Counted from the first letter of the stretch, positions 9,755 to 23,119 are shown. The stretch is DNA of 64,000 nucleotides from Phoronis australis (GCA_002633005.1 NMRA01000546.1:219344-283343); one strand, 5' to 3'. Notes: generated by a model not told the origin, from the sequence alone. Program-made: numbers and translations.

Positions 9755-12298
9755 GTAAGAAAGACAACGTTGCATAATTGTACAAATTATACATGTATAT
9801 GCACAGTGACCGCAAGTAATCACGAGTGTATCATACTACATTATCAAGTTATCCTGAGCACTGCTTCTGAAGCTGTTGATTCCTACAATAGAGCCAAAGA
9901 GCTCTACTCCGATCACAAAATGAACATGGATTGTGACTCCATTTTCGTCAGAGGCATCAAAACAAAAATTGTCGCCTTTGCTCTAAACGAAATGCCCTAA
10001 GGTAATTGTAGTATTATCGGCCACAACCACGAGATTTTCGTTTCAAGATGAGTTACCGAAAAACAAGCGTAAATGGCACTACTGGCGCCGTCTATTGTTG
10101 AACGTGTTCCAGGTTTATGTAGGTTCAATGGAGGTGACTGGGTTAACATTGTTCAGGAGCGTGTTAATTGTCATGTATCAAATATCTTCAAAATTGTGCT
10201 TTTATCTCAGTAATTGTAAATCTTTTTAAAAGAACAAAGCCTGTAGAGTTTGATCTGTGACCTTATACTATCTGTAGCAAAACAACAGTGTTCATATTTC
10301 CTCCATAAAAATGTTCAATATCTCAAAATGACAGACACTTTTTTCTAAATTATAGTTTCGTTTTCGCGTCATACAACAGAAAAATAATAAATCTTCTCTT
10401 TATATCCCTCATGCAGAAGTGGAAATGTTCAAAAACCATTAAGAATAGCATTTTGGAGAACCGTCCATAAAGCATAATGTCTTTCACATGAATCCCAACA
10501 GCCATTTGTAAGATGTGATGTTCCGAAGCAAATTTGGCCATTTTCGTGGCTCCAACACAACCACCAAATTTGATTTTCACAGCGCTTGAGTTTTTTACAT
10601 CAGCCTGCACGTTTCATGTTTTTGGAAATCTCATTTCTCCTTTCATTCTCCAACGCTTTAAATAATCTTGATTGGGACATGAAAGATAGTCCATTAGTTA
10701 TATGCTGGTGTCAGGGAGGACACAACTCTAAAGTAATTGGAAGTAGTCGATTGTGGATTTGTCTGTGAATATAATTAACACTTATTCACGGAAGGTTTTT
10801 CCAGTCAATGTAGCGGACTTGTAGAGTCGTGTTGCTTCAATCTCCAAAAACTCTGAACGGATCTTTATGAAATTTTGTAGACATGTTTATATCATAGATT
10901 GTACGGCATGACCGAATTTTTGAACGGATGCAATTACCCGACGCTGTGCCACTTAAGGCGAATTTATTTTTTACGTTTCCCTTTTTACCTTCCGAGTTTT
11001 GACTGAATTTTCATAAAAGTTTGGAAATAGGTATTGGTTAAGAAGACGACGCCTTGTTCTATTTTTACTGGGATTTGATTGACGTTCATGTATTCTGCAC
11101 CACCTAGTCGCTGTTTTCATTGTTTTTGGCGTCCACTTTCTCTCTACCAAGCTACTGGATTGACATACATGTATACACATGATTTGCATATTCATATACG
11201 TTAATGACGATTGCGAAGATATACGTGGTCCTTCTGGGACGCACACGGCATACCATGGTTTTTGGATGGCTCTTTACAACGGTGGCACAACCTTGTGGTA
11301 TTTTGTTTTCTTCTTTATGTCCGTAACTTCAGCCGTACTGCTGCAATACGTTTGACACGCCACATGTTCCAAACTCGTTATGGAAAGTCTTATCAACCGG
11401 GTTCTAAACGTTGTACTCAAATCATATTCGATTTCTTGTTGCTTTTTCCGTTTTTTCTTTCGTGTGAACTCGAACTAACTGTGCATTATTCTTTGCTGAA
11501 GATCATTATGATTTAAGCAAATGTTGCTTCAGTCCAAGTTCTCACCTGGTGGACCTCTATTTCGATCTAAAACCTCGTGGAATGACAACTCTAGACTTCA
11601 AATTCAGACTCAAACTTCAAACTTCAGTGATAACCTCATTAAGTGCAATCTCGGATTACATAGTTGACCACGTAACACATTATGTATTTGAGAATGTTGA
11701 CCACGTGACACATTATGTATTTGAGAATGTTGACCACCTGAGACATTATGTATTTGAGAATGTTGACCACCTGAGACATTATGTAATTGAGAATGTTGAA
11801 CACGTGACACATTATGTATTTGAGAATGTTGTCCATTGTAGACGTCATGTTTTTGAGAATAGAAAGTTGTCCACCCTAGACACATATTCGCGCATAGAAC
11901 AATAGACACGCATCTTGTGTTTCACAAAAGTGGAATAGAAAATGCTGAATTAATTCCGAGTTGATGTCAATTAAAAATATTAGACCACAGACCCTAGCTA
12001 CAACCTAGAGTGGCTAACATCGCTTCAATCAAGGTGAATGTTTTTTATCAATATGTAGTGTTAAGTCTTACAAAGTCTTGTGTGTGACACTCTGTCCTAG
12101 AGTAGTCACATCACAGGATGGATAATAGGGGCGTTAAAAAGGCGATAAACTAAAGGTGTTGAAAATCTTCATCAATGTTTGAATTAGTATTTGAGATCTA
12201 TTGATTCGTCTTGCTTTGTGTCGTGCAGTCTTTTTATTCTCGTGTGAGCAGGCGTGATTTTAGATTCATGTGATCATTAATGTTTTGTTGATTTTCAG
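9755..12298 (+). other. Intron inside the DED of copy A
   Basis: A 2.5-kb intron splitting the DED between helices 3 and 4. It contains a 33-bp minisatellite (11663-11860). Several stretches resemble the copy B intron (45741-48391), for example around AAAACAACAGTG at 10277 and the segment near 11290. No additional exon is supported. Confidence 0.6.
11663..11860. repeat. 33-bp minisatellite, six units
   Basis: Six units of exactly 33 bp, at 11663, 11696, 11729, 11762, 11795 and 11828, followed by a degenerate seventh. Each starts GTTGACCAC and ends TTTGAGAAT; units 2 and 5 contain CACGTG. Because 33 is divisible by three, the repeat is open on the plus strand as an 11-residue repeat (VDHVTHYVFEN) and also on the minus strand. 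It lies within the DED intron, has no splice signals of its own, and is read as a repeat rather than a gene. Confidence 0.9.
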
Positions 12299-12563
12299 AC
12301 CAGCAATACTGCAGAATATAACAAACACTCAGGAACTTCTTGAACAGCTTCAGCGGCAAGAGATAATTAATGTTGGAGATTACAGTGAATTAACCCGCAT
12401 GCTGCACCAGCTCCATCTGGAGGAACTTGCAGAACTAGTGGAAAAACTGTCAAGTGAAATAAAGGGACTAGGTATGAAAGACAATGTTGACCAATTTTAT
12501 GTGAATACTCAACAACCACTTGGGTATGAATATTATTTAGTAAACAGGTGGATTTCACAGTGA
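12299..12563 (+). CDS. Death effector domain, C-terminal half and tail (copy A)
   Basis: Terminal exon after acceptor TTGATTTTCAG, phase 2 in. It encodes ILQNITNTQELLEQLQ, then a segment with VGDYSEL, then LHLEELAELVEKL, matching DED helices 4 to 6 (the family pattern L..L...gl....l..L..LL...). The RxDL motif of helix 6 seen in classical DEDs is replaced by L-E-E-L. After the domain, the tail reads KGLGMKDNVDQFYVNTQQPL and continues to a stop at 12561-12563. The tail runs longer than in copy B, which stops right after the equivalent QLPLV. With 9643-9754 this makes one complete DED at the C-terminus of a protein. Confidence 0.75.
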
Positions 12564-14309
12564 ATTGCAGGGGTCATTAGTGTGTTATTACACCACTTGG
12601 TGGCGCTCAAGAAAGGCTCTTGAAACTGATTCCAATGTAATATTTTCCATCTTTACGAATCCCGGAAGTGCAGCTGGTTATTCGATAAAATACGAACAAA
12701 ATCAGCAGTTTGACCCCAAATCCATGGTTTGCATGCAATTACTAAGAAGTGAAAAAAGATGCGTTGAAACCGACAAAATGCTCTGCATTAAAGGAGTCAG
12801 GTTAAAAGTGAATGTGGACAAGCAAAATATTTTTAAAATCCAAATTATCTGTACGTCTCATGAATTTTCCGAAAAAATTCCCGCTTAATTTCCCGTTAGT
12901 CAGCAGTATGTGTTTAAGAAAACCCAAGGCAGAGCAAAACGTGAGTTAAAGTGTGAAAAGACAACAGCTGTATACTCAGAACAAGCAAATGCCTGTCGTA
13001 GCCGTCACGTGCAACTTAAACTGTCCATTCAACCCAGCATTCGCAAATTATGTTTGAAGTTGGCGCGGGTAGGAATTAGATCGTGACTCAAAAATATTGA
13101 GGACCAACAAGATCACCTATAACTCGAACTTTACTTCAAATCAAACGACAGTGCCATCCCTGATGGTGAGACATACATGTACTAAAGGAAGGTTTCAGTT
13201 GTAATTTGAATGACGATACTTTATAATGAATTAGAATCCATTCAGATTCAGATTTTTTTCTAATATTCTATGGCTTGTCTGGATCAAATTGCATAGAATC
13301 ACTGTTTTCAAAAAGGGAGAGCTCTCAAACAGGCGTGGTCCGTGCCCAATTACTTTTAGTCTTTCCCTGTCAATGACCAACGACGTTTAACACAATGAAT
13401 GAATTGTTGGCTGCCAAATAGACTGCCTGTATACAGCATAATGCGTTTTGTGAGAGAAGGTCATGCCAAATTAGCCGTTTATTATTTTTCAGTTCTCGTG
13501 TATTTCACAACCTCACAAATCCACTAGGAATTTGTTTTACAGGAATTATTTACACTAATCCGTTGTGTCATGGCTAACAATTTCCAGGAGTTAGTCTTGC
13601 AAAAACTGTTCTTGTGTAAACACAGTTTAACCGATCTTAAAACGCAATAGGTGTTTTTTTACTATTTTCAAGTAAGTATGGTTTCACATTTATTGATGTG
13701 ACAATGTTTGTTCCGTTTGTAGCGAGTCAAATCTTGACAACCTTTGACACAAAAAAGTGTTCAGGGATCTCTTTTTTATTTGAGTTACATGTAAATGCCT
13801 CACTATATTCGAAGCACTGGCATTACGCAGGATAGGCATAGCAGGTAACTAAAGCAATTCCAAGCGTTTAAATAACCAATAGTTCATCGGCTAAAATCAA
13901 GCTTCTAGAAGTGTTTATCAATATCACAAAAATGGCTCCCAAGTGACGCAAAATATCTCAAACGTCTTGAAAATCGGAGTGTGTCATCATCTTGCTAACA
14001 GACAGATATTTACCTCATTGTCCGGAGTTGCAGGGGCAAACATACATGTGTAAAACTTCAAATCGCCATTAAAATGCACCTCTACCGCTGAAATCCGCCA
14101 GTGTGATGTTCGTAGGAATACATATACCAAAGTTTCACAAGGACGGTTTGAGTTTAGTGTTGCTAAGGTATTAAACAACTAGTTTTGTATGAAACCAAAA
14201 GCCTCAAAATAGCTCAATTTTGTACTGCACTGAAAAATGCCCAATATGGAAACACATGTTGATTAGCAACAAAATGCAACGTGATACCGATTTGAATATG
14301 TGTCATAAG

Positions 14310-14550
14310 TGAAGAAGTTCCAAAAAAATGTCACGTGTAGAGCAGGCGTTACTTCTACTTCGGGTGTTAACAAGGCCAGGACTTTGCTCCTATAACTGCA
14401 GGAAAAGAATGAATATTTTGAAAGAGAAATTTGTTGAGTATTATAGGAGTTTTGAGGTGCACTTTGGACCTAGAAATTTCAATTTCATCAACTCACTCAT
14501 TCTTAATGCACGGCAGAAGATGCTACACACCATTGGCACTGGTGACAACG
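14310..14550 (+). CDS. Orphan helical exon, copy 1 (family unknown)
   Basis: The segment is open from 14310 to a near-consensus donor (GACAACG then GTAAGT at 14551), leaving in phase 1. From Met at 14328 it reads VEQALLLLRVLTRP, then YNCRKRMNILKEKFVEYYRS, and ends near LNARQKMLHTIGTGDNG. The composition is that of several amphipathic helices, possibly another death-fold half-domain, but I cannot assign it. A diverged copy at 21116-21430 keeps most residues. The 5' boundary is unclear because an upstream in-frame stop at about 14308 leaves no good acceptor, so it may be a first exon or a decayed one. Confidence 0.35.
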
Positions 14551-16682
14551 GTAAGTCCATGGGCTCGAAATAAAGTGCGAAAAGCAATCGTAGAATCGAA
14601 CGGAAGAGTAAAAATACTAGCTAGAAATTGGGTCATTCTCACTCGTGGCAATAGAGTTGTGACGCCTGTTTTCGAACATCACTTTTAACGAGCCCAAATT
14701 GGAAAATACAAGTGGAAATACATTTATGCCGACACTCGAAATTTCCGATCGGATATTTATAACCCAGGTTTATATCAATATAGATTTGGTAAAATTGCCA
14801 AAGAACCAATAATTTATGCTTGCATCCTCGTGTTTTTGATAAAATGAAAAATTCCCAAGAATCCGCTTTGCAGGAATTATAATTTCAATTAATGAGTTCC
14901 ATGTTGAATAGATTTTACGGGGATATTGTTTGTAGGAATTTTTTGTCACAATGCTTGAAAGGGCACTATCGTGTTATTATACCGAGTATTTACTTAAGTG
15001 CATTATCGTAATGAGGACACTTGAATATTCGATTGTTATTCTTTACTAGTAAACTTTATGATATGTCATTCACACGGAATTCTGCATGGCAGCTCTTAAA
15101 ATTTCAAACATCTCTGTTGATCAGGTTCAATTTGAGTATGACTATATTGTGTATATAACAGGCTACCACGACAGGTTTAAATTTTGTTTAAAAACCCCAT
15201 TTTTGAATAATAGAAATCACATGGTAAATAGTGATGGAGTTTAATTGTATTTCAAATGAAAAGAACAATGACAAGGCAGTTTAATGCTCGTTGAAGGCAA
15301 AAAGTTTCCATGTACATAGTCGCAATAACTTATTCAATCAATATTATTGAAAATAGGTAAGGATCATTTTATGCAACGCCCCTAATTTAAAGACTACATG
15401 TACGTGCCTAAACGTTTTGACTCATTTAAGGACTCGGGTTTTAGTTACATTTTTAGAAAACGTTGTAAGTCAACAGAGTAGCTCGTAATGGAGATGAAAT
15501 GATAGATAAACATAAATCTGAGTAAAGAACAAAAAATACGAAAAAGACTTAAGCAACACAGTTGAGCACATGTGAATCCTTTGTCAAAAGGGTTCCGTCC
15601 CCCAATTTTTCCTCGACCCTAGTGATGGCAAAGTTGATTTTTCAAATTGTTGACTTGGGCCACCCTTCTTAAAAATCTTTGACTGGACCCCCCTTTTTAA
15701 AAAATGGTATATCTTTCCCGGTTGAGTCGATATTTGGAACTGTTTCATGTAACTGGGCACAGCCCCCCCCCCTGCTTGAATGTAGAATGTCGTAAGGTGT
15801 GGGTTTTCGAAACAAATATAAGGAAAAGTTGATTATTGGGGGTATGCGAGGCTGTTAATTTTTCAATTATATTTTAAAATAAAGTTTTTGCAATGAAAGT
15901 TTTAATAATTAATTGCTAATTAATTGATATTAACACGTAGAATATTCGGAAAGGAAGCAATTTCCGCCCCCAATCTTCTGGTTGAGGGGTGCCCCCTCTC
16001 CGTTTTTGCTTCTTCAGCAGATCTATTTTATGTTTATTACTAACCTGAACACTCTGGACAAAATCCTACAGGTTCTATACGTGCTCACCCTCCAATCACC
16101 TATTTTCACCTGTTTACCTCTGATTACTGAGTCACACTCTTGCTTATGGCGTATTTGCCGAAATGTTTATTACCTTTACAGCCCAAATTTTCTCTTGATA
16201 TACTGTATATTTTGCTTTTTGTATTTTCGATTGCACTGTTCAAGTTTTTTTTTTGTAAATATTTTAAGAAGACACTTCACAATTTTAAATTTGACAAGCT
16301 AAAATCGGCCGTAGTCAACGCCTCGCGCAATTTGTCGGAGCACAAACACCCGCTAGGTGTCGTCACGGTCCATGACACAATAATGGCGGCCCCGTTAGTG
16401 AATAGTCTTGTTAACGTCTTTGGGTCACAATGACTTCTTCAAATTTTTGATTTTCTTTCACGCTTCTTTAAAATGCAGACAATGAGAACAAACAATGGTG
16501 TGACATACACAAAAACTTGTTATAAAAACCTAGAATAACAAATGAATGTGAATATTTCTTCAATTCCCTTAGATACGTTTAGTGTATTAAACCACTAGCA
16601 TTTGTAAACTCTGAGTCTATTTTGTTGGCATCGGTTGTCTCATTGAGTCTATCGTTAACTCGTTGTTATCTTGGTTTATTAG

Positions 16683-16737
16683 AATCACGGATGAAAAAGA
16701 TATACCTCTGCCATCAAAAAGGGCAAGGAAGACAAAT
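16683..16737 (+). CDS. Weak linker-like exon candidate in repeat unit 1
   Basis: A 55-bp open segment between GGTTTATTAG and donor GTAGGC, reading ITDEKDIPLPSKRARKTN (phase 2 in, phase 0 out). The homologous place in unit 2 is 22649-22703, also 55 bp if the acceptor CTACAG is used. The basic RKxxK-type composition has no clear function. Evidence is limited to splice sites and frame. Confidence 0.2.
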
Positions 16738-19700
16738 GTAGGCAAGTTCCTTTATTAAAACCATGTCTATGAAAAGGAGTTAAAGGTCAACTGACTATTT
16801 CCATTCGCTGTCTCAATTGAACTTCTAAGGTTGACTATACTGGAATTACAATTATGTGAGAAAAAACGAACAGTGACCCCCTTTTATAAAATTTGAAATT
16901 TAGTAACACTGTTAGTTTTTCTGATAATACTTTGCACTTTCGAGATATTTCTACATGTACTGGCCAACGGTATTTAACTCAATGGATGATATTTGGCTGC
17001 AAAATTGACAGTTGTTACGAAGTATAATATGTTTTGTGTGAGATGGCTTTGCCAAATCATCTATTTTCTGTTTTGTGTCGTCGTGTATTTCAGAGTCCAC
17101 AAAATCCCACAGGACTTTCTTTTATAGGAGTCGTTTCGATTGTTATTTAATATATTTAATGCTACAGAAATTGTTCTAAGTAAAATGTTTCTGAACTGAT
17201 TAATGTTGTCATGTAGTTTTGACATGGGAAAAGCACTCAGGCGTTATAACACGGAGTAAATTTTCGTGGGCATAATTGTAATTAGGCAACTTTAACATTC
17301 ATATCATTATTGTTCCTTGTGCGGAGCAGCACTGAAGAAAGTGGGGGGGGGGGCTAAAAACCCCAGTCCTCCTGTGGTGCACCGCCTAATGTGTTTGCTT
17401 GTAAATTTTATGATGTCTATTTTTGTCCTGCCGTTTATAGTAAATTTTAAAATTTAAGGCCCTCATGGCATCGTTGTCATTGACATTTTTTATAGCAAGA
17501 AATCAGTCCTAACATTTTCTACGACAACTGGTACACGTACATGTATGCATCTTGTGTAAAATCACAATTTTTCGAATACTGGAAAAACTATGGTAAATAA
17601 CAACGGGGATAAATTACATTACATTAAGGCGAACGAAGACAAGCCGATTTACTTCTCGTTGAAAGCAACGTGTTACCCCGTATATACATTACGGTAAATT
17701 TTCAAATGATTGTTCCTTTGAAATGACCCTGGTATAAGAAAAACAAACAATCTGGTTATCTTGAAATCACAATTTGTGCGAGAAAATCAAGAAATTAAAA
17801 AAGAGTGAATATCTGTCAGTTTACTGTAGTTGCCTGCTGTGTCTTTCAGCCATAGGTAACAGTTCATTACAAACCCGCCCTCTTTTGTCAGCATTCATTG
17901 TCATCTGCTTTAAGGTAACATTTCAAGAATTAGAATTACATTGGTTGCAAACAACTTGTAGAACATTCCTAATATGTTCGTTGTGGTTTGGTGCATACTT
18001 GTACCATGTGTGTCTGCTGTTTCGTATACTTCGTAAGTTCAACACTTATCACACTGTCTTGATGTTTTGTGGTGGAAATGTTTAGGCGTACATGTACATA
18101 TTACTAGTGTCAATCTAATGTTCAGGGTATATAGGGGAGCCTCAGTTAATGGAAATACGAGTCTTAGCTCGAAGGTAGAAAGCTCAACGTAATTATCTTG
18201 GCAGTAATCAGATGGATTTAACAGTGACGCGTCGAGGCGTTGCTATAGCTTCTGGGGTCACTACTGTCGCATTACACCGCTTGGTGGTAGTCAACAAAGT
18301 CTTCTGAAACTTATTCCAATGGAGACTTGTCCATCTTTTACGGTAACCAAATGTTCGTCCGGCTATTTGAGAAAAACGAACAAAATCATCAGTTTGTTCA
18401 CAAAGCCGCGGTTTGCATACAATTACCTTGAAAGATATTGTGTTCAAACAGCCAAACTACTCCACAATTACACTAATCAGGTGTAAAGAAGATGTCGACT
18501 ATCAAAGTATTTTAAAAACCCGCATTTCCTTAATTTTCCACTAAGTTTCCAGCTTGCAAGCAGTGAATGTTTAGGAAAAGTGAAGGCAGAGCAAAACCTG
18601 GGTTTAAGTGTTAAAAGCTAATATTCATATACCCAGAGCAGGCAAGTGCTAGTCGTAGCCACTTCACGCACTGTCCATCCAACCATGCATGCGCAAATTA
18701 TTATTGAAGTTGACGCAGGCAGGAATTAAACCGTGACTCAAAAATATTGAAGACCACCAGAACCACCTAATACTCAAACTTTATTTCAAATCAAAAGACA
18801 GTGCCACTCCTGATGTTGAGACTTATATCAGCCTAAAATTTAAATTAGATAAGGAAACAGCGACATACTAAATAAAGGAAGGTTCCAGTTGTGATTTTAA
18901 TGACGATACTGTAAAATAATTATAATCCATACAGACCCACATTGTTTCTAATAAATCTGATGTTCTCTGGCTTGTCTGAATTCAATTGCATAGAATCACT
19001 TTTTCCACAAATGGAAAACTCTCAAACAGACGTGGTCCACGCACCATTAGTTTAAAAACTTCCTTTTCAATGACCAAATATGTTTAACACAATGAATGAA
19101 CTTTGGCTGCCAAATAGATTGCCTGTATGAAGCTTATTGCGTTTTGTGAGAAAAGGTCTTGCCAAATTACCCATACATTATTTTTCAGTTCTAGTGAATT
19201 TAAAAATCTCAAAAATTCCCCAGGAGCCTGTTTCCCAGGAATTACTTCAACTTCTCTGTTATAACATGACTAGTATTTTCTTGCAAAAATTGTTCTTGGT
19301 AAAAAATTGTCTATGTTGAGGGATTATGCATGCAGTTTTTTGATGAGGACAGCATTGACGAAATATTTCATTGAGGCTATAATTATAATGCTTATGAATT
19401 TTCAACTGTTACGGTTAAAAAAGTAATATTTTATATGTTTCTAAGACCACGTGTAGGCATCAAAGATAACGTCTTACAGGGTGTACGTGATTTTGGCAGC
19501 TATGACAATTGTGTTCGTTCTTGTGACTGCAAATGGAGGCCCTGAGTCATTTTTGTGCAGGCACGCCCCTAAATGTAGCCGTGAGTTTGCTCAACGGTAA
19601 GTCTGACACGTGAGTTAAAGCTTGTATAAGTAAACTTTTAGTGAGACCTAACATCATAACGAACATTAACCAATAAAACTAGTAGAAATACAACGATAAG

Positions 19701-21115
19701 CGTCGGTACTAAAATATATTAAAATATTCAACACCCTTCGAGCGATGCGCTCTCTGACAAGGGTATGACACAGACTACCGGAAATGTGTACACCTGTAGA
19801 TGGATGTAAATAAAATCGCACAGACGACCAAATGATGGTATACAATTGACAGCATTAACAATTCCGGTCATAGTTTTACTATTTCAGTAATTTATGTTTT
19901 TATCCGTCGATAACTGCACAGCATTCCAGCATCTATTTGATTTAATTATTATTATCAATCAGCAAGCGGTGACCATGACCCAGGGGAGCACGATCAAATG
20001 CCCATTTTTTCATTGAGGTTACGACGGTTTTGTATCAAACAGACGTACACAATAATTTCAAGCAAAATTGCCACCTAATATGAAACTCGGACGGATATGT
20101 ATGGTGAAGATTTATATCTGGAATCCTTTTGATTTTGTGTCAGAAATGTGAATTTTTAAGTTTTGTATTTTGGAATTTGTGTGATCTTATTATTACTGGA
20201 CACCTTTTTTCCAGTAAAGCTTGATTTTACATGCGAAACGTGTTCCGTCCATTTCCTTGCTTAAAACAAATAATTTTACTCCATGTCTGACTTAATTGTT
20301 TGTGTTTAATAGTTTTACCCTGTTCCTAAATCTCTCACAACCTAGAACTGCGCAATGTAAATTCCTAAATATCTTTAACTGCGACAAATTGGCTACGCGA
20401 CGTAAACTCCGGCACCCTTAAGTATACCTTTAAAATCTGGACAACTTTTCACATACGGTCTTTTTGACTCTCTGTTAGGTATATTAGGTATTCCCTATAG
20501 GGGGCATCGTTATGTGTGATGGGAGAGTACTAGTTGGTCGGCGAGGGTGTTGAGACAATTCAGTTCACGTCTGCTTATTAAGCAAGAAGGGCACGCAACA
20601 GTTCACTCCTCAGACAACGCTTGAACAATCGGTTGAGATAATAATTGAAATTCCTAAGCCCATATTGGAAGCATATAGACAATGGTGAAGCTAAACATTA
20701 CAATGTAGAAACACGGTGTCATAATTACATGTACAGCTTCTAACGCCAAGACTAAAGTACCTCTCCGCTAACTTGTCTATTACACCTCTCGTAGCCGAAG
20801 GACCGACAAAACTGAAATTTGCAATCTTGGACTGAACTACTTCCCATTCACCTACCTGAAAGACAGGGACGAGACAGCCTAAATAGTTTGATAACCATAA
20901 CATGAGTTGTTTTATTGACCATGTGTATTTTCCAACGGTTTATATTACAGTAACATATATGTTCAGGCTCGACTGTTGAGAAACATAATCCACTTATTTT
21001 ACAGGTCATGCCTATTTTACTTTAGATTACCTACATGTTCATGTAAGCAGATTTATATGAAACCAAAAGCCTCAAAATAACTCAAATTTGCGCAGCACTG
21101 GAAAAAATACCAAAT

Positions 21116-21430
21116 GTGGAAAACATGTTGGTTAGCAACAAGATGCCACGTGATAATGATGTGTGCTTACTTGGCTCTGAAGACGTGTCATACGAGAAAT
21201 ATTTCCATAAAATGTCACCTGTAGAGCAGGCGTTACTTCTACTTCGGATATTGACGAGGACAGGACTTGGCTCCTATAACTGCAGAAAGAGATGGTTCAT
21301 TTGAGAGATAAATTCATTGAGTATTATAGTAGCGTGTGGCAGCCTTTTGGCCTGGAAATATGTTTCAATAGCTCACTCATTCTTAGTGCACGGCAAAAGA
21401 TGCCACCAACCATTGGCACTGGTGACAACG
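21116..21430 (+). pseudogene. Orphan helical exon, copy 2, frame-broken
   Basis: Diverged copy of 14310-14550 with a longer open 5' part: from Met at 21116 it reads MENMLVSNKMPRDND, later SPVEQALLLLRILTRTGLGS. The frame then breaks near 21300 (stop after RKRW) and the rest (LRDKFIEYYSS to IGTGDN) continues in another frame. The donor seen in copy 1 is mutated here to GTTAAC. The 5' extension shows the protein before VEQALL probably included a segment lost from copy 1. Confidence 0.45.
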
Positions 21431-22648
21431 TTAACTCCATGAACTCGAAATTACGGGTGAAAAACAATCGTAAAACCAAGCAGAAAAGTTGAATACCAGC
21501 TAGAAATTGGGTCACTCTCACCTGCCGCAATGGTGTTGCGACGCCTTTTTTCGAATATCACTTTTTACTACCCCAAATACGAAAAGACGAGTGAAAATAC
21601 ATCTTCTGTATGCGGTGCAGTGTAGGTGAGGTGGAACTGTAGATAATACACGCCCCTAGTCTTCACCAATTTCACTCACATCAAGGATGAAATAAAAAGA
21701 GATGGTCACACTTGTCACCAAGTATAGTGCATAATGAAACAGGTCACGTGACCATGATCTTCATGATACACATAAGCAAGATGATCCTGTATCAAGCAAA
21801 CTACATAATCACATACACAGACTTGTCACTAAGTTCAACATGACCGTAAGAGAGTGGCTATACATATTGCAAGTGATAATTTCCTGTTTTGTGGGATTAC
21901 ATTATGTCATGAACTTTATATAGAGTAACAGCACTCGTGCGTTACTACGCATTTTTTTCTTACAGACATAATTATAATGAGACCACTTCAACATTCACGT
22001 TTTTGATATTTAATTTACTTTTACGGTCTCCCCTTTTATGTTGCCCTCTACAGTAAATTCTGTATTACAGAGCCCCATGTCAGTGCTGTCATTGAAAGAC
22101 AGAGGACAAAAACTCGGAACGCTGGCATGTATGCATCTTGTATTAACATGGTATTTTTTCAAACACTGAAAATCAGATGGTGAATATTCATGAAGTTGAA
22201 TTGAATTTCAGATAAAAATAACCATGGCAAGACTAATTACAGAACAACTGTTGCCATGGATACAGTATCATACCGTACCTCTTTAATTTATTGTTTTGTT
22301 GCTCTTTCATGCTGCTTCAAAGTGGGTCACATTAAAAAATCGTGTGATGTAGAAATGAAAAGCTGTGTGAAAAAAACATGGACGATCCATATTCAATGCG
22401 CGTTGAATATGGAGAAGTAGTTCTTCTATATCAAACCTCACAATAATAACAGTAATAACAGTAATTCATGACCAAACCATAACGCGTATATTTCTCAGTT
22501 TTCTTTAGTTAGGCGTTTTCATCCAGAGGAAAATAATTCGTGCCAAACCAAATCTTATTTTGTTGTCATTCTTTGTCACCTTTTCATTGCTTTTCCATTT
22601 ATAAATACTGCTGTTATCTTTATTTGCTTGTTCCCATTAGGACTACAG

Positions 22649-22703
22649 AGGGAAGCAGAAGGCTCATTACAGTTCCCATTAGGAAAAGTGGCGGAGAAAG
22701 AAG
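22649..22703 (+). CDS. Weak linker-like exon candidate in repeat unit 2
   Basis: A 55-bp open segment between CTACAG and donor GTAAAG, reading REAEGSLQFPLGKVAEKE, phase 0 in and phase 1 out, the same phases as the 61-bp linker exons before DED A. It lies 180 bp before the truncated DED exon at 22886. It could be a relic linker exon; support is frame and splice sites only. Confidence 0.2.
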
Positions 22704-22885
22704 GTAAAGAACATGACGCTATTTCTACTCGCTGTCTAACTTGCACTTATCAATTCTGGTAATAGATTTATACACGTATAGGTTGCAATCAATTGTTAAA
22801 ACATTCCAAATCAATTCGTTAATTTTTGGTACTTATCCGGTTTCTCGCATGTCATTGTTTGTTTTGGTCGTAATGTTTAGTATAG

Positions 22886-23119
22886 AGGCAAGCGGCAATT
22901 AATATTGGAGATTACAGTAAGTTAACAAATCTGCTGCGCCTGCTCCATCTGGAGGAACTTAAGGATCGAGTGGAAAAACTGTCAAGGAAAATAAAGGCAC
23001 CAGGTATGAGAGAGACTATGTTGACTAATTTTATGTGCCACTGTCAAAGAACATGTTGCTCGGGACAGTATAGAACTTTATTTCGCAACGCATTACATGT
23101 GATATGTGTGTCAGTCTGA
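22886..23119 (+). pseudogene. Truncated DED C-terminal half
   Basis: The segment is clearly related to 12299-12563: it reads INIGDYSKLTNLLRLLHLEE, then LKDRVEKLSRKIKAPGM. It lacks the first third of the exon (the LQNITNT...LL.QL part) and the acceptor. After RETM it diverges from the other copies and runs to a stop at 23117-23119. No N-terminal DED exon was found within repeat unit 2, so it is read as a dead copy carried by the segmental repeat. Confidence 0.65.

Larger units (their letters stand above)
12564..18090. repeat. Segmental tandem repeat, unit 1 of about 6 kb
   Basis: Blocks recur in the same order at about 18.1-24.4 kb and partly at 24.5-26.2 kb. Examples: TTACACC(A/G)CTTGGTGG at 12588 and 18274; GACTCAAAAATATTGAGGACCA at 13085, 18734 and (degenerate) 25114; AGAGCAGGCGTTACTTCTAC at 14339 and 21224. 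One block (13380-13560) is also duplicated inside this unit at 16980-17130. Apart from the orphan exon at 14310-14550 and a weak linker-like exon at 16683, I see no coding sequence. Confidence 0.7.

Noticed and set aside
9746-10000. 84-codon frame directly overlapping the end of the first DED exon
   Set aside because: It starts at the exon edge and runs into the intron in another frame, with no domain and no equivalent in copy B.
11549-11905. 118-codon frame with 11-residue repeats
   Set aside because: Produced by the 33-bp minisatellite; the opposite strand is equally open, and there are no splice sites or start context.
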